Positions 7,793-16,391 of a stretch of 64,000 nucleotides of DNA are shown here, one piece after another. Below the pieces are notes generated by a model. It was not told the origin of the DNA. It did no database searches and saw only the letters and a list, made by a program, of their open reading frames with translations. The DNA comes from DATBHM01 sp963772375 (GTDB taxonomy: Bacteria > Actinomycetota > UBA4738 > JACQTL01). A program made the position numbers and the translations under genes. The stretch spans positions 868,001-932,000 of the forward strand of contig CAVYXG010000001.1 of assembly GCA_963772375.1 (NCBI GenBank). Direction: 5' to 3'. Every line of letters starts with the position of its first letter. The stretch's first letter is position 1.

Positions 7793-8419
7793 TCACTTGA
7801 TGACACGGAAGGTGAGATGCGTGACCCCGGCGCCCTCGATCACCCTCGTGCTCTCCAGGTCAATCGGCCCGGTCCCTAGGTGGTCGAACAATGAGACGCC
7901 GTCCCCGAGCAGGACGTGTACCAGGTCTACGTGTATCTCGTCGAGCAGCCCACCCTTGATGGACTGCTGCACGATGCCCGCGGCACCCACGCCGACGTCC
8001 TTGTCGCCCGCGACCGCCTTCGCTTGCTCAAGGGCGCTTCCGAGTCCGTCCGTGACGAACGTGAACGGCGATCCTTCGTAGACCCAGTCTTGTGGAACCG
8101 AGCTGGTAACAACAAAGACCGGTACGTCCAAGGGGTGTTTGCCACCCCACCCATTGGTGAGGTCGAATGTCCTTCGACCAAACACCAACGCCCCTGTCGT
8201 TCGGCGCGTCTCGGCAAGGTACTCGGCGGTCTGCGCCGAGACCATGAAGACCATGTCGGTTCCAGGCGTTCGGTATTCGGTGTCGCCAGCGGAGTACCAC
8301 GCCAAAAGTCTCTCGCCGCCGACACCCATGGGTGCTTCAGGGCCGTCGTTCGGCCCAGCGATGAATCCGTCGAGCGAGACTGCGAGGCCCGTGCGAACCT
8401 TCCCCATGCTTGCTTTCAT
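7793..8419 (-). CDS. Dihydrofolate reductase-family protein (RibD C-terminal domain)
   Basis: About 208 aa of the RibD-C/DHFR-like fold: TGLAVSLDGFIAGPND at the start, LVFGRRTFDLTNGWGG for cofactor binding, PVFVVTSSVPQ, and VGAAGIVQQSIKGGLLDEIHVDLVHVLLGDG near the end. Members reduce pterin- or flavin-like substrates with NAD(P)H; the substrate here is unknown. ATG codons at 8419 and 8404 are both possible, and neither has a strong ribosome binding site. It is unlinked to the similar gene at 9916. Confidence 0.78.
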   Translation of the reverse strand: MKASMGKVRTGLAVSLDGFIAGPNDGPEAPMGVGGERLLAWYSAGDTEYRTPGTDMVFMVSAQTAEYLAETRRTTGALVFGRRTFDLTNGWGGKHPLDVPVFVVTSSVPQDWVYEGSPFTFVTDGLGSALEQAKAVAGDKDVGVGAAGIVQQSIKGGLLDEIHVDLVHVLLGDGVSLFDHLGTGPIDLESTRVIEGAGVTHLTFRVIK

Positions 8420-8577
8420 GATCTGCCCCAGCGTTGCGGCCTGCAACTCGAGCGTCCGTGGCCTCGATCATGGCGTTGTCGGCGTGAGGCTCCCGGGCCT
8501 CGGCCACGAGTGCCGCGCCGTCCCCGGCAGAGCTTCGCCAGCTCGCGGGCCGACCGCAGGAGCACCGTGAGTTCGTC

Positions 8578-9807
8578 GTGACGGGGCTCGGGGGGAGTGT
8601 GGCACTCCGACGACCCGGGGCCGCGGGTCGGGCGCGGGGTCGAGTGTCGCCCCCGCGCTCTACGCCGGGGGCGGCCCAGCGGTTCGAGTTCTTCAACCGG
8701 GAGTTCGCCGATCCGGCGTTCGCCGAGCTGATCCCCGTGCAACGGCCCCAGGAGGCGCTGACCGCGCACGCGCTGGACGCGATGGTCCGGGCGGTGAACG
8801 GCGTGCCGGACGGGCCGTTCGCGGGCGGCCCCGTGGAGCTGGTGGTGACCACCGGAGACTCGGTGGACAACGCGCAGTGGAACGAGCTCCAGGCGATCCT
8901 CGACCTGTTCGACGGGGGGGTCGTCCGGCTGGACTCGGGGGCTCCCGGTTACGAGGGCGTGCAGGCCGCGTCGTGGCCCGACGACATCTTCTGGCGGCCG
9001 GACGGTGGCGCGGACCTGTTCCACTCCGGGTTGGGGTTCCCCGACCACCGGGGGCTGCTCGCCGCGGCCCTGGCGGCGTTCCGGTCGGGCGGGCTCGACG
9101 TGCCGTGGCTGACCTGCAACGGGAACCACGAGGCGCTCGTCCAGGGGCTCGGCACGATCACGCCGGAGATCGCCGACGCGCTGATCGGCGGGACGAAGCC
9201 GACCCGGCTGCGGGACGACGTGTCGCGGGACGAGGCGCTCGAGCTGTTCACCTCGGCCGTCCACGTGTTCATGTCGGGGGCGCCGGTCCCCGTGAGCGCC
9301 GACCCCGGCCGCCGCGCGCTCACCCGGCGGTCGTTCGTGGAGGCGCACTTCCGGGACGGCGGGCGCCCACGCGGACACGGGTTCACCGACATCAACCGCG
9401 TGCGGGGGACTGCCCACTACGTGCACGACGTCGGAGCGGTTCGGTTCGTCGTGCTGGACACGGCGTGCCCCCAGGGCGGGTCGGACGGCGCGGTGGACGA
9501 GGACCAGGCGGCGTGGCTCGCCGAGGTGCTCGCGGAGGTCCATTCGTCGTATCGGGGCGTCGACGGGTCGGATGTCCGAACGCCGAACGAGAACCTGCTG
9601 CTCGACCACGACGGGATCGTCGCCGAGACGGGGGTGCGCGCCGTGGAGGGGTGGTCGGGGCAGCTGCTGGCCGGGCTGCACCGGGAGCTCGCCGCCAACG
9701 TGCCGTTCGCCGGGCCGGAATCGCCGCTGGCGGGCTCGTCCGCCGATCGCAACGTGGTGCTCCGGATGCGGGCGCCGTTCCCGCTGCGCCGCGCACGCGG
9801 CCGCTAG
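8578..9807 (+). pseudogene. TIGR03767-like metallophosphoesterase, truncated at both ends
   Basis: The middle matches the actinobacterial TIGR03767 phosphoesterases: RFEFFNREFADP, TGDSVDNAQWNEL, CNGNHE, GHGFTDINRVRGTAHYVHD and VVLDTACPQGG. Intact proteins begin with a signal peptide and an SDxH metal motif just before the RFEFFNR point. Here that stretch is replaced by unrelated Arg/Pro-rich sequence. After about residue 340 the expected SHH and GHTH metal motifs are also absent and the remaining 65 residues are unlike the family. Only two of the metal-binding blocks remain, so activity is unlikely. Confidence 0.6.
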
Positions 9808-9915
9808 CTCGAAGGGTTTCCCGGGCCGGGTGTCGATCCGGCCGGTGGGCGTTCGTGTAGAGGGTGGAAGGTCTCGCGGGAGGCGTTCGGTCACCCGACA
9901 CAAGGAGGAGGTCTC

Positions 9916-10530
9916 ATGGGCAGGATCACCACGTTCACCAACGTCACGCTGGACGGCGTCATGCAGGCGCCCGCCCGTCCCGACGAGGACACCCGCGGTG
10001 GGTTCGCCGATGGCGGCTGGGCGGTGCGCTACGGGGACGAAGTCATGGCAGCGTTCGCCGCGGAGGGGACGGCCCGCGAGGGCGCGATGCTGTTCGGCCG
10101 GCGCACATACGAGGACTTCCTCGCCGTGTGGCCGAACCGGCCGCAGCCGAACCCGTTCACCGACGTGCTCAACCGATCACAGAAATACGTGGCGTCGAGG
10201 ACGCTCTCCGAACCGCTGGCCTGGGAGCACTCGACCCTCCTGCGGGGGGACGCGGGCGACGCCGTCTCGGAGCTGAAGGCAGCTTCGGACCGGGACATGA
10301 TGGTGCTCGGGAGCGGCGACCTGATCGGGACGCTGATGCGCCGGGCTCTGATCGACGAGTACATCCTGCTGATCCATCCCCTGGTGCTGGGGACGGGCCG
10401 GCGGCTGTTCGGCGACGGCGGGCCGTCCGCCGGGCTCGAGCTGGTGGATTCCAGGATCACGACGACGGGCGTGATCATCGCCACCTATCGTCCGGAGAAC
10501 AGTTCCTCGGACGCGTCGAGGAGGAGTTGA
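9916..10530 (+). CDS. Dihydrofolate reductase-family protein (RibD C-terminal domain)
   Basis: 204 aa starting RITTFTNVTLDGVMQAP with the GAMLFGRRTYEDFLAVWP cofactor motif and LGSGDLIGTLMRRALIDEYILLIHPLVLG near the end, all typical of the DHFR-like family that often travels with ECF42 sigma factors and YCII proteins. ATG at 9916 follows AGGAGGAGG after about 6 nt. The stop is 2 nt before the next gene's ATG, so the three genes 9916-12112 form one unit. Confidence 0.83.
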   Translation: MGRITTFTNVTLDGVMQAPARPDEDTRGGFADGGWAVRYGDEVMAAFAAEGTAREGAMLFGRRTYEDFLAVWPNRPQPNPFTDVLNRSQKYVASRTLSEPLAWEHSTLLRGDAGDAVSELKAASDRDMMVLGSGDLIGTLMRRALIDEYILLIHPLVLGTGRRLFGDGGPSAGLELVDSRITTTGVIIATYRPENSSSDASRRS

Positions 10531-10532
10531 CG

Positions 10533-10880
10533 ATGAAGCGCTACCTGCTGAGCATCTACCAGCCCGACGGGCCGCCGCCGCCTGACCTCGACCTGGGGAA
10601 GGTCATGGCCGACGTGAACGCCCTGGTCGAGGAGACGAAGTCCACCGGGGCGTGGGTGTTCAACGGCGGGCTCCACACGCCGGACTCCGCGACCGTGCTC
10701 CGCCAGTCGGGTGGCGACGTGCTCGTCGTCGACGGGCCCTATCTGGAGGGCAAGGAACACGTGGGCGGGCTGATCGTGCTCGATGGGGCGGACCTCGACG
10801 CCGCGCTCGGGTGGGGGCGGCGGTTCGCGCGGGCGATCGGGCTGCCCATCGAGGTGCGGCCGTTCCAGGAGGAGGGCTGA
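10533..10880 (+). CDS. YCII/DGPF-family protein of the ECF42 operon
   Basis: 115 aa beginning MKRYLLSIYQPDG, with DGPY (the DGPF motif) at 67-70 followed by LEGKEHVGGLIVLDGADLDAALGW. These small ferredoxin-fold proteins accompany ECF42 sigma factors. GAGGAGG lies about 8 nt before the ATG. The stop TGA overlaps the likely CTG start of the sigma factor gene, which points to coupled translation. Confidence 0.86.
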   Translation: MKRYLLSIYQPDGPPPPDLDLGKVMADVNALVEETKSTGAWVFNGGLHTPDSATVLRQSGGDVLVVDGPYLEGKEHVGGLIVLDGADLDAALGWGRRFARAIGLPIEVRPFQEEG

Positions 10881-12112
10881 CGGAGACCGAGAGCGCCGTC
10901 ATCGCCCGGGACATCGACGCCGTGTTCCGTGCCGAACACGGCCGGGCGCTGGCGGTGCTGGTCCGGGTCTTCGGCGACATCGACGTCGCCGAGGAATCGC
11001 TCCAGGACGCGTTCACCGTTGCGGTGGAACGGTGGCCGGCCGAAGGCCTGCCGTCCAGCCCCACCGGGTGGATCATCACCACCGCCCGCCGGCGGGCGAT
11101 CGACCGGCTCCGCCGGGAGGCGTCCCGGGACGACCGCCACGCCCAGGCCGCGCTCCTGCACGAACGCGGCGAGCCGCCCGAGGAGGGCGCCGTGCACGAC
11201 GACCGCCTGCGATTGATCTTCACGTGCTGCCACCCCGCGCTCGCCACGCCGGCCCAGGTGGCGCTGACGCTCCGGCTGCTGGGCGGGCTGACCACCGCCG
11301 AGATCGCCAAGGCGTTCCTCGTGCCGGAACCGACGATGGCGCAGCGCCTCGTCCGGGCCAAGGCGAAGATCCGCGACGCCGGGATCCCGTACCGGGTCCC
11401 GTTCGAATCGGACCTGCCCGACCGGCTGCGCTCGGTCCTGGCGGTCGTGTACCTGATCTTCAACGAGGGGTACGCGGCGGCCTCGGGCGACCGGCTGGTG
11501 CGGGAGGAGCTCTGCGCGGAGGCCATCCGGCTGGGGCGGCTGCTGGCGGAGCACATGCCGGACGAACCGGAGGTGTGGGGACTGCTCGCCCTGATGCTGT
11601 TCTCCGAGGCGAGGCGTGCGGCGCGCGTCGGACCCGACGGCGAGCTCGTGCTGCTCGCAGACCAGGACCGAACGAAGTGGGACCCCGTGCTGATCGATGA
11701 GGCCCGCGGCATCGTCCGGGCGTGCCTGCGCCGCAACCGGCCGGGTCCGTACCAGGTGCAGGCGGCGATCAACGCGGTTCACCACGACGCATCCGACCCG
11801 GCCGCCACGGACTGGCGCCAGATCGTGCACCTGTACGACCAGCTGGTCGTGCTCGATCCCAGCCCCGTGGTGGCGCTGAACCGCGCGGTCGCTGTCGCGG
11901 AGGTCGACGGGCCGGAGCGGGCGCTGGCGCTCGCGGACGACCTCGACCTCGACTCCTACTACCTGTTCCACGCCATCCGGGCCGACCTCTTGCGCCGTCT
12001 CGACCGAGACGCGGAGGCCGCATCCGAATACGAGGCGGCGATCGCGCTCGCAGACGGCTCGGTCGAACGGGAGTTCCTCCGGGGTCGCCTCGAATCGCTG
12101 TCCAGTAGGTGA
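10877..12112 (+). CDS. ECF42-type RNA polymerase sigma factor with C-terminal TPR-like extension
   Basis: About 411 aa. Region 2 (residues ~15-80) contains the helix around LVRVFGDIDVAEESLQDAF and GWIITTARRRAIDRLRRE; region 4 (~115-170) has LTLRLLGGLTTAEIAKAFLVPEPTMAQRLVRAKAKI. A long helical extension (FNEGYAAASGDRLVREELCAEAIRL and later repeats) is the mark of ECF42, which has no dedicated anti-sigma factor; the extension is thought to control it. No ATG/GTG fits the family N-terminus; CTG at 10877, overlapping the upstream stop, is the best candidate, with GTG 10922 too far inside. Confidence 0.84.
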   Translation: MTETESAVIARDIDAVFRAEHGRALAVLVRVFGDIDVAEESLQDAFTVAVERWPAEGLPSSPTGWIITTARRRAIDRLRREASRDDRHAQAALLHERGEPPEEGAVHDDRLRLIFTCCHPALATPAQVALTLRLLGGLTTAEIAKAFLVPEPTMAQRLVRAKAKIRDAGIPYRVPFESDLPDRLRSVLAVVYLIFNEGYAAASGDRLVREELCAEAIRLGRLLAEHMPDEPEVWGLLALMLFSEARRAARVGPDGELVLLADQDRTKWDPVLIDEARGIVRACLRRNRPGPYQVQAAINAVHHDASDPAATDWRQIVHLYDQLVVLDPSPVVALNRAVAVAEVDGPERALALADDLDLDSYYLFHAIRADLLRRLDRDAEAASEYEAAIALADGSVEREFLRGRLESLSSR

Positions 12113-12127
12113 GGTGCGGCCGGGAGC

Positions 12128-14044
12128 TCAGGTCGACGCGGCGCGCAGCCGCCTGCGGGCTCGAAGGACCTCCGCCACCGACCACGCCTGGAACGGACAG
12201 CCGGTCGCCGCGTGGGGCGGGTCGCCGTCGCCGGTCTCCGATACCGAGCCCAGCCCCCAGTCGCGGAGATGGACCTCGAGGCCGTCGAGCACGCCCTCCA
12301 CCGGGAGGCCCGCGCTGATCGCCGCATCGACGTACGGTCCGATCAGCCAGGGCCAGACGGTTCCCTGGTGGTAGGCGCCGTCGCGTTCGAAGGGCGGGCC
12401 CCGGTGGATCCCCCGGTAGCCCGCCTCGCCCGGCGCGAGCGACCGGACCCCGACGGAGGTCAGCAGGCGGGACGCCACGGTCCGAACGACCTCGGCGCCG
12501 TCCGGGAGGGGCGCGTTGGGCAGCGAGACGGCCAGGAGCTGGTTCGCTCGGCAGGCCGGGTCGTCGCCGTTCGGGCCGTCGACGACGTCGTACAGCGTGC
12601 CGTCGCCGCGGACGAACCGCGACCGGAACGACGCTCGGGCCGTCGCCTCCAGCGCGCGGACGTCGTCGGCGCCGGCGGCGCCCGTCCGTTCGCGAACGGT
12701 CGCGATGGTCGCGAGCGCGTCGATCCACAGCGCGTTGACCTCGACGGGCTTGCCCTCGCGCGGCGTGACCGGGCGGCCGTCGACCCGGGCGTCCATCCAG
12801 GTGAGCGCGATGCCGTCGGCGCCCTGGGTGATGAGCCCGTCGCGGTCGACCCGGATGCCGTACCGGGTGCCGTCGCGGTGCCACCGCACGATCTCGCCGA
12901 ACGCGGCGTCGAGCTCCCTGGCGAGGTCGTGGTCGCCGGTTCGTTCGACGTGGCGCCCCACCGCGTGGACGAACCACAGGGTGCCGTCCACCGTGTTGAA
13001 CTCGGTACCGCCCGCGTCGGCGGTGTTCGCCAGCATGCCCTGCGAGAGCGTCGCCGCCGCGGCCCGGAGCAGCGCGCGTCCCTCGTCGTGGCGACCGGTC
13101 TCGAGGAACAGCCCCTCGTACGAGGTCATCGTGTCGCGCGACCAGTCGCCGAACCACGGGTAGCCGGCGACCACCGTGAGGCCGACGACGAACTGGTCGG
13201 CCGCCATCGCGAGCAGCCGGTCGGTGTCGTCGACGGTTGCGGCGCGGTCGGCGGTCAGTCGGGCGCGCCCCCGGGCTCGAGCGACCACCGTCGTCGCTGG
13301 GTCAGGCGTCGCTCCGTCGGACAGGTCGTCGCCGGCCCACGCCTGAACCCCCATCGTCTCCCCGGCGCCGAGCTCCGCGACGAACCGCCCCGAGAAGAAC
13401 AGGTCCTCGCGGTCGTTCAGCCCGCGGGCGGCCTCCTCCCGGTAGCTCACGCCGTGGTACCAGGAGGGCCCGGTCGGGTCGAACCCCGGCCCGCGCACGC
13501 GGTATCGACCCTCGAACACGAACCCGTCCGCCAGCGTCTCCAGACCCGGGTCCCAATTCCCGAACCGCTCGCCGTGGGCGTCGCGCCACGTGGAAAGGGC
13601 CTCGAGCTCCAGGCGAACTCGATCGCCGGCGCGGACCACCCGGTGCACCACGCCGACCGCCGAACGGCCGTGCGCCATCGCGACCTCGCGTTCGATCACG
13701 ACGTCGCCCACCTGCCATCGCCACACCGGAACGCCGTCGACGACCGCGAACGACTCCAGGAGCTGGTAGCCCTGCGGCTGCACGGTCGTGCCGGCCCACT
13801 CGTGCACGCCGAGCCGGATGCGCGCGCCGCCGATCACGAGCACGGGGTCGAGCGAGGCCAGGCCCATCTGGCGGCCCCGGGGCGGGTCGGTCGCGACGAC
13901 CAGGAGCCCGTGGTACCGGCGGGTCCGCAATCCGGCGACGGTTCCCATGGCGTACCCGCCGAGCCCGTCGGCGACGAGCCATTCCCGCGTGGACGACTCG
14001 GCGAGGTCGCCGCAGACCTGGCGCCCGAACCGGATCTCGGTCAC
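12128..14044 (-). CDS. Amylo-alpha-1,6-glucosidase (glycogen debranching enzyme-type, GH133/GH63-like)
   Basis: About 638 aa. The N-terminal domain carries STREWLVADGLGGYAMGTVAGLRTRRYHGLL. The (alpha/alpha)6 catalytic domain has GYPWFGDWSRDTMTSYEGL, ITQGADGIALTWMDARVDG, KPVEVNALWIDAL and AYHQGTVWPWLIGPYVDA. It releases alpha-1,6-linked glucose from debranched glycogen. GTG at 14044 is chosen because the frame upstream runs through tRNA-Leu. The gene is convergent with the ECF42 operon (15 nt apart) and lies just outside the integration array. Confidence 0.82.
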   Translation of the reverse strand: MTEIRFGRQVCGDLAESSTREWLVADGLGGYAMGTVAGLRTRRYHGLLVVATDPPRGRQMGLASLDPVLVIGGARIRLGVHEWAGTTVQPQGYQLLESFAVVDGVPVWRWQVGDVVIEREVAMAHGRSAVGVVHRVVRAGDRVRLELEALSTWRDAHGERFGNWDPGLETLADGFVFEGRYRVRGPGFDPTGPSWYHGVSYREEAARGLNDREDLFFSGRFVAELGAGETMGVQAWAGDDLSDGATPDPATTVVARARGRARLTADRAATVDDTDRLLAMAADQFVVGLTVVAGYPWFGDWSRDTMTSYEGLFLETGRHDEGRALLRAAAATLSQGMLANTADAGGTEFNTVDGTLWFVHAVGRHVERTGDHDLARELDAAFGEIVRWHRDGTRYGIRVDRDGLITQGADGIALTWMDARVDGRPVTPREGKPVEVNALWIDALATIATVRERTGAAGADDVRALEATARASFRSRFVRGDGTLYDVVDGPNGDDPACRANQLLAVSLPNAPLPDGAEVVRTVASRLLTSVGVRSLAPGEAGYRGIHRGPPFERDGAYHQGTVWPWLIGPYVDAAISAGLPVEGVLDGLEVHLRDWGLGSVSETGDGDPPHAATGCPFQAWSVAEVLRARRRLRAAST

Positions 14045-14115
14045 GTGCGCATCCTGTACCTGCACGTCGGAGAAGGTCCACAGGCCGTCGGGGCCGGTCA
14101 CTACACTCGCCGGGA

Positions 14116-14198
14116 GCGAGAGTGGCGAAACGGCAGACGCGCCGGACTTAGGATCCGGTGCCCGAAAGGGCGTGGGGGTTCGACTCCCCCCTCTCGCA
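14116..14198 (+). tRNA. tRNA-Leu(UAG), attachment site of the integration array
   Basis: A complete class II tRNA: acceptor GCGAGAG/CTCTCGC, anticodon loop ACTTAGG (anticodon TAG), long variable arm TGCCCGAAAGGGCG, T arm GGGGG-TTCGACT-CCCCC. CCA is not encoded. The 3' part from the anticodon loop onwards is the 53-bp sequence that recurs downstream, so repeated insertion left the tRNA functional. Confidence 0.95.
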
Positions 14199-14200
14199 CC
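14148..14200 (+). repeat. att core copy 0 (3' end of tRNA-Leu)
   Basis: The 53-bp sequence from TTAGGATCCGGTG to CTCTCGCACC. It is identical in copies 1, 2, 3 and 4. It is followed by CTGACCTGCGGATCTTT and GGTCAG, which pair as a hairpin. Confidence 0.93.
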
Positions 14201-14514
14201 CCCTCTGACCTGCGGATCTTTGGTCAGAAGGACCACGAACGGGATCCGCCGCCAACCGAGGAATGGCCTTCTTGCCCACGCTTGCTCACGATCGCTCGGT
14301 TCGCATAAGAATGATCGAGGCGCGGGCAGGGCCCAGGGCACGTCCAACTTCCGAGAGTCGGTCAAGGTCAAAGCCCCTCAAAGCGCAAGGCGAGGAAGCC
14401 CTCTGACGACTTCTTCCGTGGCGGCCTCGGGGCGCGGTCGTCGGCCGCCGGTCTACGGGGCGCAGGCACTGAGCAACGGACCTCGCGCTGGCAGCCTCAT
14501 GTAGTTGCCTCCAT
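14201..14514. other. Conserved right flank of the att site, no gene seen
   Basis: About 110 bp after the core (hairpin, TGCTCAC pair, then CGATCGCTCGGTTCG and ATGATCGAGGCG) are closely similar to 34019-34160 after copy 3, so the two neighbouring units have related ends. The rest shows no convincing coding sequence. Confidence 0.6.
14272..14289 (+). repeat. Paired TGCTCAC-type repeats, right flank of att copy 0
   Basis: TTGCCCAC and TTGCTCAC, 10 nt apart, 72 nt after the core. The same pair follows copies 1, 3 and 4 at a similar distance; read as possible integrase arm-type sites. Confidence 0.55.
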
Positions 14515-14652
14515 CTACAGCCGGCGGCACGTTCCATCCGGCGCGGACCCTGAGCTCGGGTTCCGCGTGGCCCGACGGATGACCTCCCGGACCAGGTCTT
14601 CACTGATGCTCGGCCAGTAGCACTCGACCAAGAAGGTCGCCGTGGTTCCTCC
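14515..14652 (-). pseudogene. DUF4242-like (nickel-binding-like) protein, N-terminal fragment
   Basis: The first ~25 residues (TTATFLVECYWPSISEDLVREVIRR) resemble the start of DUF4242 small ferredoxin-fold proteins. The family's later strands are missing and the frame ends after 45 residues in unrelated sequence. The match is short, so the assignment is tentative. Confidence 0.3.
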
Positions 14653-14718
14653 CATCGATCCGGGGGCCGTCGGAGAGGCTCTCGAACTCAGCCAAGAGCC
14701 CTCCATGGAGTCTTCCCG

Positions 14719-15687
14719 CTAGCTCGGTCGCGGCCCCCAGTCCGGAGAGCTGTCGAAGATTGCCGAGTGGGTCACGTTGCGGAGCCCGGAGCCGTCCAAG
14801 TTCATGACCCAGATATCCGGATTCGATGGCTGCCCATCCACGCCGAGGTTATGAGAGACCGTGATCATCGTCCCGTCAGGGGAGAAGGAATAGGACCCCC
14901 ACTGGTGGAAGCCGTTGAAGGTGTGGGTGATCCGGTGCAGGCCGCTCCCGTTCGGGTGGACCAGATACAGATTGTCCGTGCGGTCCTGCCCATCGTAGGA
15001 CTCGAGCAGGATCCACCGCCCGTTCGGCGACCAGTCGGGGCCGTCACCCGCGTGCAGTCTCCAGGGGCTGACCCGCCGCACGTGCGTTCCGTTCAGGCGG
15101 ATGGTGAAGACGGCATGCTGGCCGGATTTGCCGTTCCCTTGGAACACCAGGCGGGTTCCGCCAGGGGACCACTGGGCGAACTGACCCTCATACTTGGTCG
15201 GTGTGACCTGGCGGACATGAGTGCCGTCCGCCTGCATCACGAACACCGCCACCAGGCCGATCGAATCGTCGTATCGAGTGAATGCGATCCGCTTCCCGTT
15301 CGGCGACCAGGCGGGATAGACATCGTCAACGCTCGGGTCCTTGCTGATCTGGGTGAGGTGCGTTCCGTCGGGCCTCACCTTGAAGATTCTGGTGGGTTTG
15401 CAGGAACACACGGCGGCCTGCCGATAGAAGGCGATCCACCTGCCGTCCGGGGACCAGTCTGGCTCTGTGTCGAGGAAGACCTTCCCCCGGTGCGTGATCT
15501 GCCTCACACCGATGCCGTTGGGCCTGATGGTGAAGATTGCCCCCAGGGTGTGGTCGTCGTTGAAGTACCGCCGGAACGTGATGCGGCCGTTCTTCCCAGG
15601 CGCGGTCGCGCCGGCGGAGGGGGAGCTCGACAGCATTGTCACCAACGCCGCTGTGACTGCCGCCACGAAGACGATGAAGCGTTTCAT
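14719..15687 (-). CDS. Secreted TolB/PD40-type beta-propeller protein
   Basis: 322 aa with a clear signal peptide (residues 1-28, AGATAP cleavage region) and six WD40-like PD40 blades, each with the pattern DWSPDGRWIAF: DTEPDWSPDG, YPAWSPNGKRIAF, AQWSPGGTRLVF, PDWSPNGRWI, SFSPDGT, DSSPDWGPR. Such propellers bind partners or cell-wall material outside the cytoplasm; no enzyme domain is present. It heads a group of three minus-strand genes for exported proteins in the first cargo unit. Confidence 0.8.
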   Translation of the reverse strand: MKRFIVFVAAVTAALVTMLSSSPSAGATAPGKNGRITFRRYFNDDHTLGAIFTIRPNGIGVRQITHRGKVFLDTEPDWSPDGRWIAFYRQAAVCSCKPTRIFKVRPDGTHLTQISKDPSVDDVYPAWSPNGKRIAFTRYDDSIGLVAVFVMQADGTHVRQVTPTKYEGQFAQWSPGGTRLVFQGNGKSGQHAVFTIRLNGTHVRRVSPWRLHAGDGPDWSPNGRWILLESYDGQDRTDNLYLVHPNGSGLHRITHTFNGFHQWGSYSFSPDGTMITVSHNLGVDGQPSNPDIWVMNLDGSGLRNVTHSAIFDSSPDWGPRPS

Positions 15688-15762
15688 GCTCAGGTTCCCC
15701 TTTCGATAGGGCGGAACGGGGGGAATGCAGCCCCGACGGGGCCGTCGGAGTGCTGTCGCAGA

Positions 15763-16221
15763 TCAGTCGATGTGCATCGTCCCGTCGTAGACGTCGACGA
15801 TCAGCGGCAAGGTGGAATCCGGGGTGCCCGCCAGGGTTCCGCTGCCGTGGAGCTTCGCGAAGGCCCCAGTCCCGTCAGTGACGTTCCAGGTTCCGATGGT
15901 CGAGCCGTCCTCGAAGTTCAGCGTCACCCGCAGCAGCACCTCGAACGTGTCGCCCGGGCTCCCCGCACAGGCGAACAGCTTCCCGATGAGGATCTGGGCG
16001 TGGCCACCCCCGCCCCCGACGAGTCCGCTGTTGAAGGCGTTGGTGACGACTCCAGATGGGCAGACTGGCCCGGTGGCGGTGAACGGGTCCGGCGGTTGGG
16101 CCGTGGTCTGGACGACGATGTGCACGGCTTGCGATGTCGAGGCCCCCGCCGGGATCGCCAGCGTCCCCGCGCCCGCCACCAACATGGCGGTGAGGCTCAG
16201 AACGATCAGTGGTCGCTTCAT
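15763..16221 (-). CDS. Secreted beta-strand-rich protein of unknown function
   Basis: 152 aa with a signal peptide (MKRPLIVLSLTAMLVAGAG, cleavage near GAST). The mature part is strand-rich, with VLLRVTLNFEDGSTIGTWNVTDGTGAFAKLHGSGTLAG, which resembles the gradient-and-barrel layout of secreted allene-oxide-cyclase-like or DUF3224-like proteins; I cannot assign a family firmly. A pair of Cys residues may form a disulfide. ATG at 16221 is supported by GGGAGA about 7 nt upstream and by the signal peptide. Confidence 0.6.
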   Translation of the reverse strand: MKRPLIVLSLTAMLVAGAGTLAIPAGASTSQAVHIVVQTTAQPPDPFTATGPVCPSGVVTNAFNSGLVGGGGGHAQILIGKLFACAGSPGDTFEVLLRVTLNFEDGSTIGTWNVTDGTGAFAKLHGSGTLAGTPDSTLPLIVDVYDGTMHID

Positions 16222-16391
16222 ATGGATCTCCCTTCCGAGTTCGTCTCCGGACTCAACAGGCGACGTTCGCGCACTGCGCCGGGCCAGCGAGATGAACATC
16301 GCAGTCACGCGATCGAGCCCCAACGACTGAACTTCTCCTCATGGATGTCCTCCTCGCAACCTCTCGTTCCGAGTCGGTTGGTGACGTCTCG

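Noticed and set aside
12212..14308. Long plus-strand open frame over the debranching enzyme
   Set aside because: Shadow of the minus-strand gene; it also runs into tRNA-Leu.
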